From an uncultured Collinsella sp. (GTDB lineage: Bacteria > Actinomycetota > Coriobacteriia > Coriobacteriales > Coriobacteriaceae): a DNA stretch of 7,838 nucleotides. The DNA lies in the NCBI GenBank assembly GCA_902482185.1, contig CABSZR010000058.1, forward strand, positions 1 to 7,838. The letters run 5' to 3'. The notes beneath the pieces are model-generated. The model saw only the letters and a list, made by a program, of their open reading frames with translations. It ran no database searches and was not told the DNA's origin. Positions 1-5,473 of this stretch are shown here, one piece after another. Position 1 is the first letter of the stretch. Every line of letters begins with the position of its first letter. Both the position numbers and the translations under genes were made by a program.

Positions 1-256
1 GTGCGGGGGCGGAGCCGGAAAGCGTCACCAGCAACGAATGATCGATGAGCTCGACCTCGCCCGCCGCGAACACGCGCGGCCAGGCCTGCTGCATATAGGC
101 GCGTAGGTCGTCGAACGGCTGCCAGTCCACCGCCTCGGCATCCATGCTCGAAATGGTCGGAAACGACAGCACGCGGCCCAGGCGCTCGCACGCGCCGACC
201 TCGTCGATATCGGCAAAATCATCCTCGTGCGCAAAGAAGCGCCAAACCTCGGCCAT
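1..256 (-). CDS. M20-family metallopeptidase, N-terminal part (cut by window edge)
   Basis: The first 85 residues of a probable zinc-dependent M20 peptidase (PM20D1/CPS1/dipeptidase-like), which would hydrolyse dipeptides or N-acyl amino acids in the cytoplasm. The visible part matches the usual N-terminal lead-in: a helix (about 22-31, ERLGRVLSF), then PTISSMD (33-39), an acidic DWQPFDDLRAYMQQ segment (44-57), WPRVF (59-63), and a strand ending IDHSLLVTLSGS (71-82). This resembles the family pattern 'fPTvS..d...F..l...l...FP.v......sLl..w.G'. The metal ligands lie beyond the window, so catalytic competence cannot be judged. The ATG at 256 has GAAAGGA four bases upstream. It follows the importer ATPase gene by 72 bases, with a GC-rich hairpin between, and is probably the last gene seen here of the importer operon. 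The family call is fairly firm; the substrate is unknown. Confidence 0.75.
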   Translation of the reverse strand, partial: MAEVWRFFAHEDDFADIDEVGACERLGRVLSFPTISSMDAEAVDWQPFDDLRAYMQQAWPRVFAAGEVELIDHSLLVTLSGSAPA

Positions 257-280
257 GACATCCTTTCGATTGTGATGACG

Positions 281-305
281 AGGGCCGCCCCACCGGAGCG
301 GCCCT
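281..305 (-). promoter_or_regulatory. GC-rich intergenic hairpin between importer ATPase and peptidase genes
   Basis: A perfect 8-bp inverted repeat (AGGGCCGC at 281-288, GCGGCCCT at 298-305) with a 9-base loop, lying between the ATPase stop (329) and the peptidase start (256). In the direction of transcription no T-tract follows (CGTCATC), so it is a poor intrinsic terminator. An mRNA-processing or stabilising hairpin, or a partial transcription barrier that lowers peptidase expression, fits better. The pairing is seen directly; the function is inferred. Confidence 0.55.
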
Positions 306-328
306 GCCACGTAAGCGTTTGCGGTCGG

Positions 329-1114
329 TTATTTGTCCTCGAGATAGCGCGAGAGGAACTCGCGGGTACGCCGGTGCTTGGGGTTGCCGAAGAGCTCGGC
401 CGGCGCGGCATCCTCGAGCACCACGCCCTTGTCCATAAAGACCACGCGGTCGGACACGGTTCGGGCAAAGGCCATCTCGTGCGTGACGACGACCATGGTC
501 ATGCCGTCGGCAGCGAGCTTGCGCATGACCTCGAGCACCTCTCCCACGATCTCGGGGTCGAGTGCGGAGGTCGGCTCGTCGAACAGCATGATCTGCGGAT
601 TCATGCACAGGGCACGAGCGATGGCCACGCGCTGTTTTTGACCACCGGACAGGCGACCCACGGCGGCGTGCGCGAACTTTTCGAGTCCCACGCTCGTCAG
701 ATGCTCCATCGCAATTTTTTCAGCCTCGGACTTGCTCATCTTTTTGAGCGTGACGGGCGCGAGCGTGCAGTTGTCGAGCACGTCCATGTTGTTGAACAGG
801 TTAAAGCCCTGGAACACCATGCCGATGTCCTCACGCAGCTTGTTAATGTTGCAGCGCTCGGCCGTGAGGTCCTGGCCGTGGAACCAGATGTGGCCCGCGT
901 CCGGGGTCTCGAGCAGGTTGAGGCAGCGCAGGAAGGTCGACTTGCCCGAGCCCGAGGCGCCGATAATGGTAACGACCTCGCCGGGGTTAACGGACAGGTC
1001 GATGCCCTTGAGCACCTCGAGCGAGCCGAAGCTCTTGCGCAGGCCCTCGACGCGGATGAGCGGCTCATTGGTCTGTGCGGCGGCCGCGGTGCCGGTAGTG
1101 GCGATATCTGCCAT
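329..1114 (-). CDS. Polar amino acid ABC transporter ATP-binding protein
   Basis: A 261-residue ATPase of the GlnQ/HisP/ArtP class, which would power amino-acid uptake through the permease encoded just upstream. All nucleotide-binding motifs are intact: Walker [10 protein letters not shown] (52-60), Q-loop Q102 in FQGFNLF, signature LSGGQ (155-159), Walker B IMLFDE (175-180) followed by PTSALDP, and the switch histidine H212 in THEM. Length is slightly above the usual 240-250 because of an Ala/Thr-rich N-terminal tail of about 17 residues. I chose the ATG at 1114 (MADIATTG) because GAGGAG lies 7 bases upstream. An in-frame ATG at 1189 would overlap the permease gene and lacks a comparable site. 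The permease stop is 22 bases upstream, so the two are surely co-transcribed. The class is certain; the amino acid carried cannot be told from this subunit. Confidence 0.96.
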   Translation of the reverse strand: MADIATTGTAAAAQTNEPLIRVEGLRKSFGSLEVLKGIDLSVNPGEVVTIIGASGSGKSTFLRCLNLLETPDAGHIWFHGQDLTAERCNINKLREDIGMVFQGFNLFNNMDVLDNCTLAPVTLKKMSKSEAEKIAMEHLTSVGLEKFAHAAVGRLSGGQKQRVAIARALCMNPQIMLFDEPTSALDPEIVGEVLEVMRKLAADGMTMVVVTHEMAFARTVSDRVVFMDKGVVLEDAAPAELFGNPKHRRTREFLSRYLEDK

Positions 1115-1136
1115 GATGATTCTCCTCGTCTTGAGC

Positions 1137-2285
1137 CTAGTTGGAGCTGGGCAGCGTTGCCGGGGCCTCGGCGCCGAGCTTTTTGCCAAAGGCCTCGAGC
1201 AGGCGGCTCGCCACGAGCGTCAGGATCAGGTAGACCACGAGCGCCACGCAGTAGACCTCCATCTGGCGGTAGTACACGCCGGCGACGGTGGTGGTGGCGT
1301 ACATGAGGTCGAACACGCCGATGACCGAAAGCACCGACGAGTCCTTGATGTTGATGATGAGCTCGTTGGTTAGTGCGGGGATCGCGTTTTTAATGCCCTG
1401 GGGGAACACGACCTTGCGCATAGCCTGCCACTGCGACAGGCCCAGCGAGCGCGCCGCCTCGGCCTGGCCGGGATCGATGGACTCGATGCCGCCGCGCAGG
1501 ACCTCCATCATGTAGGCGGTGGAGTTGAGCGAGATGGTGACGAGGCCGGCGGTGAAGGTACTCCAAATCTGGTTGGCCTGGGCGGTCTCGAAGCCCATGC
1601 CGCGCAAAACGGTGAAGCCCGCGTAATAGATGAGCAGGCCCTGAACCATCATGGGCGTGCCGCGCACGATGGTGGAGTAGATGGTCGCAAAGCCGCGGCC
1701 GATACTCTTAAAGAAGCGCACCAGGTCGTTGTCCACGCGATCGAAGGTCTGAATACGCAGGAACACAAAAAGCAGCGCCAGGAAGAATGCGATGACGGTA
1801 CCGAAGGTGGCAAGCGCGATGGTGATCTCGATACCGCGAATGAAGAAGTCCCCGCTCTTGTAGGTCATGTAGACCAGGCTCGACAAAAAGTCGCTGGGGT
1901 TGGAGTCCGAGACGATGCTCACCTGTACCAGGTCGATAAACGACATGACGCAGCGGTCCACGAAAAAGATCGCCGCGATGGCGGCCACGACATAGCTGCC
2001 CAGGCGCGCGACGCGGTGGAAACGCTCGGATGCGAACGGCGACGTTTCGTGATAGTCACTCCAGTGCATAAGCTTGGTGACAAGCGCCGCCGCCGACACG
2101 ACAATCCAGGCCCAAAGAATCGCCCAAAGGCAATCCTGGAAGATACCGGTGGGGGCTAAGAAGCTCAGCGGTGTGGGATTGCGTTGGCTAAACGCCAGGC
2201 CGAGCGCCGCGACAACGCTCGTGCCCAGGTACACATAACGGTGGTCGGCCTTGATAAAGGAGGCCAGACGATTGATGGTTTTCAT
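1137..2285 (-). CDS. Polar amino acid ABC transporter permease with N-terminal membrane extension
   Basis: A 382-residue inner-membrane permease of the HisM/GlnP class. The conserved core is about residues 145-370: first core helix [19 protein letters not shown] (148-166), the RGTPMMVQ motif (208-215), the cytoplasmic EAA loop that docks on the ATPase ([14 protein letters not shown], 276-289, with [16 protein letters not shown] after it), and further hydrophobic segments near 314-333 and 347-366. Ordinary members are about 215-250 residues. Here some 145 residues precede the core and hold three extra hydrophobic stretches (about 17-33, 49-72 and 94-117). Start ATG at 2285 has GGGAGG four bases upstream and lies 9 bases after the binding-protein stop. 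There is no frameshift. The transporter role is secure; the function of the extension is unknown. Confidence 0.95.
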   Translation of the reverse strand: MKTINRLASFIKADHRYVYLGTSVVAALGLAFSQRNPTPLSFLAPTGIFQDCLWAILWAWIVVSAAALVTKLMHWSDYHETSPFASERFHRVARLGSYVVAAIAAIFFVDRCVMSFIDLVQVSIVSDSNPSDFLSSLVYMTYKSGDFFIRGIEITIALATFGTVIAFFLALLFVFLRIQTFDRVDNDLVRFFKSIGRGFATIYSTIVRGTPMMVQGLLIYYAGFTVLRGMGFETAQANQIWSTFTAGLVTISLNSTAYMMEVLRGGIESIDPGQAEAARSLGLSQWQAMRKVVFPQGIKNAIPALTNELIINIKDSSVLSVIGVFDLMYATTTVAGVYYRQMEVYCVALVVYLILTLVASRLLEAFGKKLGAEAPATLPSSN

Positions 2286-2294
2286 GCTGCCTCC

Positions 2295-3221
2295 CTATGC
2301 CGGCTGACGATCGAGGCACGCGTCCCACATTTGGTCGCGTTCCTCTTGGCTAATGCCCTTGAGTGTCTTGTCGATGAGTTTAAGCAGCTTGTCCGAGCCC
2401 TTGCGGCAGCCGACGTTTGCCGCGACCTCCTGCTTAAAGCCCTCGCCCTCGGCAAAATGGATGGGGACGATACCGGGATTTTGGGCCATATAGCCCTTCT
2501 CGTTCTCGGTGTTGTAGGTCACGGCATCGCACGTGCCCTGCAGCAGGTTCGAGAACACCGTGGGAACCGAATCGACCGGGTTCTTGTGCACAACGCCCGG
2601 GATCTCGTCGATGACGGTGTCGAGCATGGTGTCCTTTTGGCCGAGCACCGTGGCACCGCTAAAGTCGCTAAGCTTGGTGGCGTTTTGGTAGGGGGAACCC
2701 TCTTTTACGAACAGGCCAAAGTAGCCAATGAAGTACGGGTCGGAGAAGCCGACCGACTCCTCGCGCTCGGGCGTGGCGCTCATACCGGCGATGATGAGGT
2801 CGATCTGGCCGTTGTTGAGCGAATCGATAAGGCCCGAGAAGCTCTGCTTGACGGCAACGGGCTCGCCACCGAGGGCCTTGCAGACGATCTTGGCGATCTG
2901 CACGTCGTAGCCATCGGCATAGGCGCCCTGCACGTTGTCGATGGGGATGGTGTACTCACTGGCTTCGGAAACCTGCCAGTTGTACGGGGCGTAGGCCGCC
3001 TCCATACCAATGCGGATCTTGTCCTTGCCGATCACGGAATCGGACAGGTCGTCGCGACCGCCGCCCGTCGTGGGCTGAACCACCTTGAGCGTGGACGGGC
3101 GCTGACAGCCGGCGAGCGCGCCGGCGACGACGGAAGCGCTCGCAGCGAGAGCGCTACCCAAAAAGATGCGACGGCTGCATACCGGCTGGCGCTGCGCATC
3201 GCACTGTTGGGGAGAATGCAT
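2295..3221 (-). CDS. Amino acid ABC transporter substrate-binding lipoprotein (Tat/lipobox signal)
   Basis: A 308-residue extracellular solute-binding protein of family 3 (SBP_bac_3), which captures an amino acid outside the membrane and hands it to the permease. The N-terminus has a twin-arginine motif, SRRIFL (16-21), a hydrophobic Ala-rich stretch, and a lipobox LAGC with lipidated Cys39, suggesting Tat export followed by lipid anchoring. The binding domain runs from about 69 (IRIGMEAAYAPYNW) to about 300. AGMSATPERE (145-154) holds the arginine (R153) that in HisJ/LAO-type proteins clamps the ligand carboxylate, and FSDPYF (159-164) follows. At the position of the Asp that usually holds the ligand amino group (family pattern DAxxxD) this protein has Asn237 (DAVTYN). 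Start ATG at 3221 is preceded by GGGAAGG, 6 bases away. It is first in the operon. The family is certain; the ligand is not identified. Confidence 0.95.
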   Translation of the reverse strand: MHSPQQCDAQRQPVCSRRIFLGSALAASASVVAGALAGCQRPSTLKVVQPTTGGGRDDLSDSVIGKDKIRIGMEAAYAPYNWQVSEASEYTIPIDNVQGAYADGYDVQIAKIVCKALGGEPVAVKQSFSGLIDSLNNGQIDLIIAGMSATPEREESVGFSDPYFIGYFGLFVKEGSPYQNATKLSDFSGATVLGQKDTMLDTVIDEIPGVVHKNPVDSVPTVFSNLLQGTCDAVTYNTENEKGYMAQNPGIVPIHFAEGEGFKQEVAANVGCRKGSDKLLKLIDKTLKGISQEERDQMWDACLDRQPA

Positions 3222-3232
3222 AATCTGCCTTC

Positions 3233-3264
3233 CCTGTTGAATCGTACGCTAACGACTTAACAGG
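3233..3264 (-). promoter_or_regulatory. Leader hairpin touching the ribosome-binding site of the importer operon
   Basis: On the minus strand CCTGTT (3264-3259) pairs with AACAGG (3238-3233). After one mismatch the stem continues through A-T, G-T and TCGT/ACGA pairs to a 6-base loop (3251-3246), so 12 of 13 positions can pair. The last two G of the 3' arm (3234-3233) are also the first two bases of the Shine-Dalgarno GGGAAGG (3234-3228), so folding could modulate initiation. I see no T-box or known riboswitch signature. The pairing is seen; regulation is inferred. Confidence 0.4.
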
Positions 3265-3288
3265 ATACCGCTCAGCGTCACTTCCAGC

Positions 3289-3314
3289 AGATGCATATAT
3301 AAGATGCATATATA
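3289..3314. repeat. Exact 13-bp tandem duplication in AT-rich promoter region
   Basis: AGATGCATATATA occurs twice with no spacer (3289-3301 and 3302-3314). Each unit contains the palindrome ATGCAT. The repeat lies 68 bases upstream of the importer operon start, in the most AT-rich stretch of this intergenic region, and supplies several TATATA-like -10 candidates on the minus strand. No convincing -35 at 16-18 bp was found. It is probably part of the operon promoter or an operator; the duplication itself is certain. Confidence 0.8.
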
Positions 3315-3340
3315 CAAATTAACGAACTGAAAACGATTGG

Positions 3341-3396
3341 TAGTCGTTGGGGACGTTCTTAAACGACTAGTCAAACAAGAACGTCCCCAACGACTA
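3341..3396. repeat. Perfect 20-bp inverted repeat (REP/MITE-like element)
   Basis: TAGTCGTTGGGGACGTTCTT (3341-3360) is followed by its exact reverse complement (3377-3396) across a 16-base loop, which itself contains the palindrome GACTAGTC (3365-3372). It lies between the epimerase terminator and the importer promoter region. No T-tract follows on either strand, so it is unlikely to be a simple terminator. Its form (GC-rich core, long perfect arms, intergenic position) fits a REP-type or miniature transposable repeat. My impression that GGGGACGTTCTT motifs recur in related genomes is from memory and untested. Confidence 0.8.
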
Positions 3397-3403
3397 GGCA
3401 TGA

Positions 3404-3444
3404 AAAAGGCAAGGCATAGACCTTCTGGTCATGCCTTGCCTTTT
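3404..3444 (-). terminator. Intrinsic terminator after the epimerase gene
   Basis: AAAAGGCAAGGCAT (3404-3417) and ATGCCTTGCCTTTT (3431-3444) form a perfect 14-bp stem, extended after one bulged base by GACC/GGTC around a TTCT tetraloop. On the minus strand the stem ends in a run of five T, so it should stop transcription arriving from the epimerase gene, whose stop codon lies about 70 bases upstream. The opposite strand has four T after the stem, so weak activity both ways is possible. Confidence 0.85.
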
Positions 3445-3488
3445 GAATGACAAATTGTCGCTCTGGATGGCGCGCAGCGTCGACCGGC

Positions 3489-3510
3489 CCGCCGTTCGTC
3501 AGAACGGCGG
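3489..3510 (-). other. Short GC-rich hairpin just after the epimerase stop codon
   Basis: CCGCCGTTC (3489-3497) and GAACGGCGG (3502-3510) form a perfect 9-bp stem with a GTCA loop, 5 bases past the epimerase stop at 3516. No T-run follows, so by itself it is not a classic terminator. It may protect the mRNA 3' end, or act with the stronger terminator about 45 bases further on. Confidence 0.5.
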
Positions 3511-3515
3511 AACCT

Positions 3516-4409
3516 CTAGAGCAAAGTGACGCTAAAGCTGCGGACGTCCGTCTCGCCCGGCGCCAGCGTGATGGTGTTGACCTTGTGCTCAAAGACGTCG
3601 TCCTCGGTGTCCATGGTGGTGTGACCGGTCCAGGGCTCGAGCGCCACAAACGGAGCGTCGTTGGCGGCAGACCACACGCCGATGTACTTAAAGCCCTCAA
3701 AGTCGATCTTGACGCCGTGGCCCGACTTGCGGCCGCGCAGCGTGAGCGTGGAACCCGGGGTATCGGTGAACATGATGGCATCGTTATCGAAGCTACGGTG
3801 CGTAATGGGCAGCACGTCAGAGTTATCGGGCGCCTTGTAGCCACCCTCGAACGTCATGAGGCCATCGGGCGTGATGATGGGGGCCTCGTTGGTCCAAGCC
3901 TCGGTAAATGCCAGTTCGTAATCCTCGAATGCCTCGTCCTCGGCACCGGGAGCGGGCACGTTAAATGCAGGGTGACCGCCCACCGAGAACGGCAGTTCTA
4001 CGTCGCCGGTGTTCGCAACGGCAAAGGTCTGCGTGAGCGTGGCGTCGCCGGTTAGGGCATAGGTCATGTTGAGCTTAAAGTGGAAGGGGAAAGCCTTGAG
4101 CGACTCGGGCGTATCGGTGATCTCATACGTTACCGAGGAGCCGTCCTCGGAGACCTCGACCAGCTTGTGTTCGACGATGCGCGCGAGTCCGTGGCGCGGC
4201 ATCTCGCAGGTGCCGGCCGTAGACGTCGCCGTGTTGTTGCGCAGTGAGCCCACGATGGGGAACAGAATGGGCGCGTGCTTGCCCCAAAAGGCCGGGTCGC
4301 CCTGCCACAGATACTCGTTGCCGTTGAGGGCAAGGCTCGTGAGCTGGGCGCCCATGGAATCGATGGCCGCGGTGAGGCCGCCGCGCTTGATGGTGGTGAC
4401 GGTGGACAT
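3516..4409 (-). CDS. Aldose 1-epimerase family protein (LacX-like)
   Basis: A 297-residue cytoplasmic enzyme of the galactose-mutarotase superfamily, which interconverts the alpha and beta anomers of a free or phosphorylated sugar. Family landmarks seen in order: LTAAIDSMGAQLTSL (12-26), EYLWQGDPAFWGKHAPILFP (32-51), PRHGLAR with His73 (71-77), GGHPAFN with the probable catalytic His146 (144-150), and ALEPWTG with the probable catalytic Glu258 (256-262). HAPILFPIVG and LEPW resemble the LacX/YeaD branch more than classical GalM. Length is normal for the family. I chose ATG 4409 because GGAGG lies 7 bases upstream; an in-frame ATG at 4433 lies upstream of this site. A 79-base gap with an ACAATAG/CTATTGT inverted repeat separates it from the membrane-protein gene upstream. 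The terminator at 3404-3444 closes the unit. The sugar substrate is unknown. Confidence 0.9.
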   Translation of the reverse strand: MSTVTTIKRGGLTAAIDSMGAQLTSLALNGNEYLWQGDPAFWGKHAPILFPIVGSLRNNTATSTAGTCEMPRHGLARIVEHKLVEVSEDGSSVTYEITDTPESLKAFPFHFKLNMTYALTGDATLTQTFAVANTGDVELPFSVGGHPAFNVPAPGAEDEAFEDYELAFTEAWTNEAPIITPDGLMTFEGGYKAPDNSDVLPITHRSFDNDAIMFTDTPGSTLTLRGRKSGHGVKIDFEGFKYIGVWSAANDAPFVALEPWTGHTTMDTEDDVFEHKVNTITLAPGETDVRSFSVTLL

Positions 4410-4429
4410 GCTACTTCCTCCAAAAGTAA

Positions 4430-4452
4430 ACAATAGTGTCGAGGGCTATTGT
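4430..4452. promoter_or_regulatory. Inverted repeat upstream of the epimerase gene, possible operator
   Basis: ACAATAG (4430-4436) and CTATTGT (4446-4452) form a 7-bp inverted repeat with a 9-base spacer, 21 bases upstream of the epimerase ATG. The position and symmetry would suit a repressor site over a promoter, but I found no well-spaced -35/-10 pair, so the assignment is weak. Confidence 0.3.
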
Positions 4453-4488
4453 GCCACTCTTGGCGGCAAGGAGAAGCGGCAGGCGCAG

Positions 4489-5346
4489 TTATTGAGCGAT
4501 TGCGTAAAGGTCGAACCCGCCCTGCGGCGTGCTGTCGACCGTATCGGGCGCCTGCGAGTTAAAGCTCACGGGAACCATGCGCTTTGAGGCACGGAAGCGC
4601 GTGCCATCGGTGGCGACGGGCGGCTCGTCAACCGTGAGCTCGTAGTCGCCGGGCTTGAGCTCGATGCCGTCGCCAGCGGAGTTGACATATTGATACTCGT
4701 CAATCGCCTGCCCCCTGAGCGTGCGGCCCACGATGTGGATGAGCATCTGGCTGTCGCCGCGGGCGGTGTCCCACGTCGCGCCGTCCTTGACCTCGACCGA
4801 CACATGCACCGAACGCGTGCGGCTGAGCGATTGCTCGACAGACATCTCGACCTTGGCAGCATCTTTGCGCTGTTGCTCCACATGGCTCCAGACATTTCCG
4901 ATCGCCGAGCAAGCGATGACGCCGGCCATGAAGGCGATGAGGATGGGACCGAGTGGTGAGCGGCGGCCCGCGTCTTCCTCGCGAGCCAGGTCGGGGCGAT
5001 GCGTGGGCGCAGGCGCCTGGGCGCCTTGCGCGGGCACGTCGAGAATGCTGAAGGATGCCGTGCTGCCGGGGTCGATGTTATGGCGCGGCTGCGGGGTTTT
5101 GGCCGGCGAGATGGACATGTCGGCCGGCTCACCGAGTGTGGCCGTGGCATCGGCCTTAGCCTCGTCGGCCTCGGCCTGGGCCCAGGCCTGTTCAAAGGTT
5201 AGGGGCTCGGCGGCATCAGGCTCGACAGCGGCATCGTTGCCGGTCTCGTCCTCGTCGCTCGACACGTCACGCGACGCGGGCTCGTCCCACCCCTCGTCCG
5301 GAGCCTCGCCCTCGCTATACCACCATTCAAAGTTATCGATATCCAT
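4489..5346 (-). CDS. Single-pass membrane protein of unknown function with acidic cytoplasmic region
   Basis: I do not recognise a family. The 285-residue product has three parts. Residues 1-130 are hydrophilic, strongly acidic and Ala/Pro-rich (for example EGEAPDEGWDEP 12-23 and DEDETGND 31-38), probably disordered and cytoplasmic. One membrane helix follows at about 132-151 (PLGPILIAFMAGVIACSAIG), with Arg residues just before it (AGRRS), placing the N-terminus inside. The outer part (about 155-285) starts as a helix (EQQRKDAAKVEMSVEQSL) and continues with alternating strand-like segments (SVHVSVEV, MLIHIVG, GIELKPGDYELTVDEPP), suggesting a small beta-sandwich. ATG at 5346 has AAGGGG 8 bases upstream; this site overlaps a GGGGCGCCCC palindrome (5349-5358). 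It may be transcribed with the epimerase gene 79 bases downstream. It is a real gene by codon use and ribosome-binding site; its role is unknown. Confidence 0.75.
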   Translation of the reverse strand: MDIDNFEWWYSEGEAPDEGWDEPASRDVSSDEDETGNDAAVEPDAAEPLTFEQAWAQAEADEAKADATATLGEPADMSISPAKTPQPRHNIDPGSTASFSILDVPAQGAQAPAPTHRPDLAREEDAGRRSPLGPILIAFMAGVIACSAIGNVWSHVEQQRKDAAKVEMSVEQSLSRTRSVHVSVEVKDGATWDTARGDSQMLIHIVGRTLRGQAIDEYQYVNSAGDGIELKPGDYELTVDEPPVATDGTRFRASKRMVPVSFNSQAPDTVDSTPQGGFDLYAIAQ

Positions 5347-5425
5347 ACGGGGCGCCCCTTAGGCCTCGCAAATAAACACTTGCTAGCCTTATACCCCCCA
5401 GACGGCACGAGGGCTCGCACGGAAC

Positions 5426-5455
5426 GCGAAAAAGGACTGCTCCTTTGTCGCATCG
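5426..5455. repeat. Left copy of GGACTGCYCCTTTGTC-type intergenic repeat
   Basis: Bases 5434-5455 match 6915-6936 at 20 of 22 positions, in the same orientation. The copy also forms an imperfect stem (GCGAAAAA at 5426-5433 against TTTGTCGC at 5444-5451, one mismatch). It lies just past the 3' end of the AAA ATPase gene, while the other copy lies past its upstream palindromes, so the pair brackets the ATPase unit. Confidence 0.75.
5429..5446 (-). terminator. Short intrinsic terminator after the AAA ATPase gene
   Basis: Within the repeat, AAAGGA/TCCTTT (5431-5436 and 5441-5446) forms a perfect 6-bp stem with a 4-base loop. On the minus strand it ends in five T (through 5429), about 27 bases past the ATPase stop codon. 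The stem is short, so efficiency is uncertain, but position and T-run fit a terminator for that gene. Confidence 0.5.
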
Positions 5456-5473
5456 AAACGGATCTGTTTGCGT

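Noticed and set aside
227..1306. A 359-codon plus-strand open frame
   Set aside because: It lies antisense across the ATPase gene, whose motifs are all intact. The product is rich in His, Arg and Gly with no family resemblance, as expected from the reverse of GC-rich codons.
2184..3260. A 358-codon plus-strand open frame
   Set aside because: It is antisense to the substrate-binding protein gene, lacks recognisable domains and has a low-complexity Ala/Val/Gly/Asp composition typical of mirror frames.
3449..3459. GACAA/TTGTC mini inverted repeat
   Set aside because: Five base pairs with a single-base centre is expected by chance, and it has no positional link to a gene.
3447..4055. Plus-strand frame of about 202 codons opposite the epimerase
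   Set aside because: It runs antisense to a well-supported enzyme gene and shows no ribosome-binding site or domain.
5349..5358. GGGGCGCCCC palindrome before the membrane-protein gene
   Set aside because: It is only 10 bases long and formed by the Shine-Dalgarno region in GC-rich DNA; chance is a sufficient explanation.
4721..5362. Plus-strand frame of 213 codons opposite the membrane protein
   Set aside because: It is Ser/Ala/Arg-rich and antisense to the minus-strand gene, which has a clear membrane helix and a good ribosome-binding site, so it is taken as a mirror frame.
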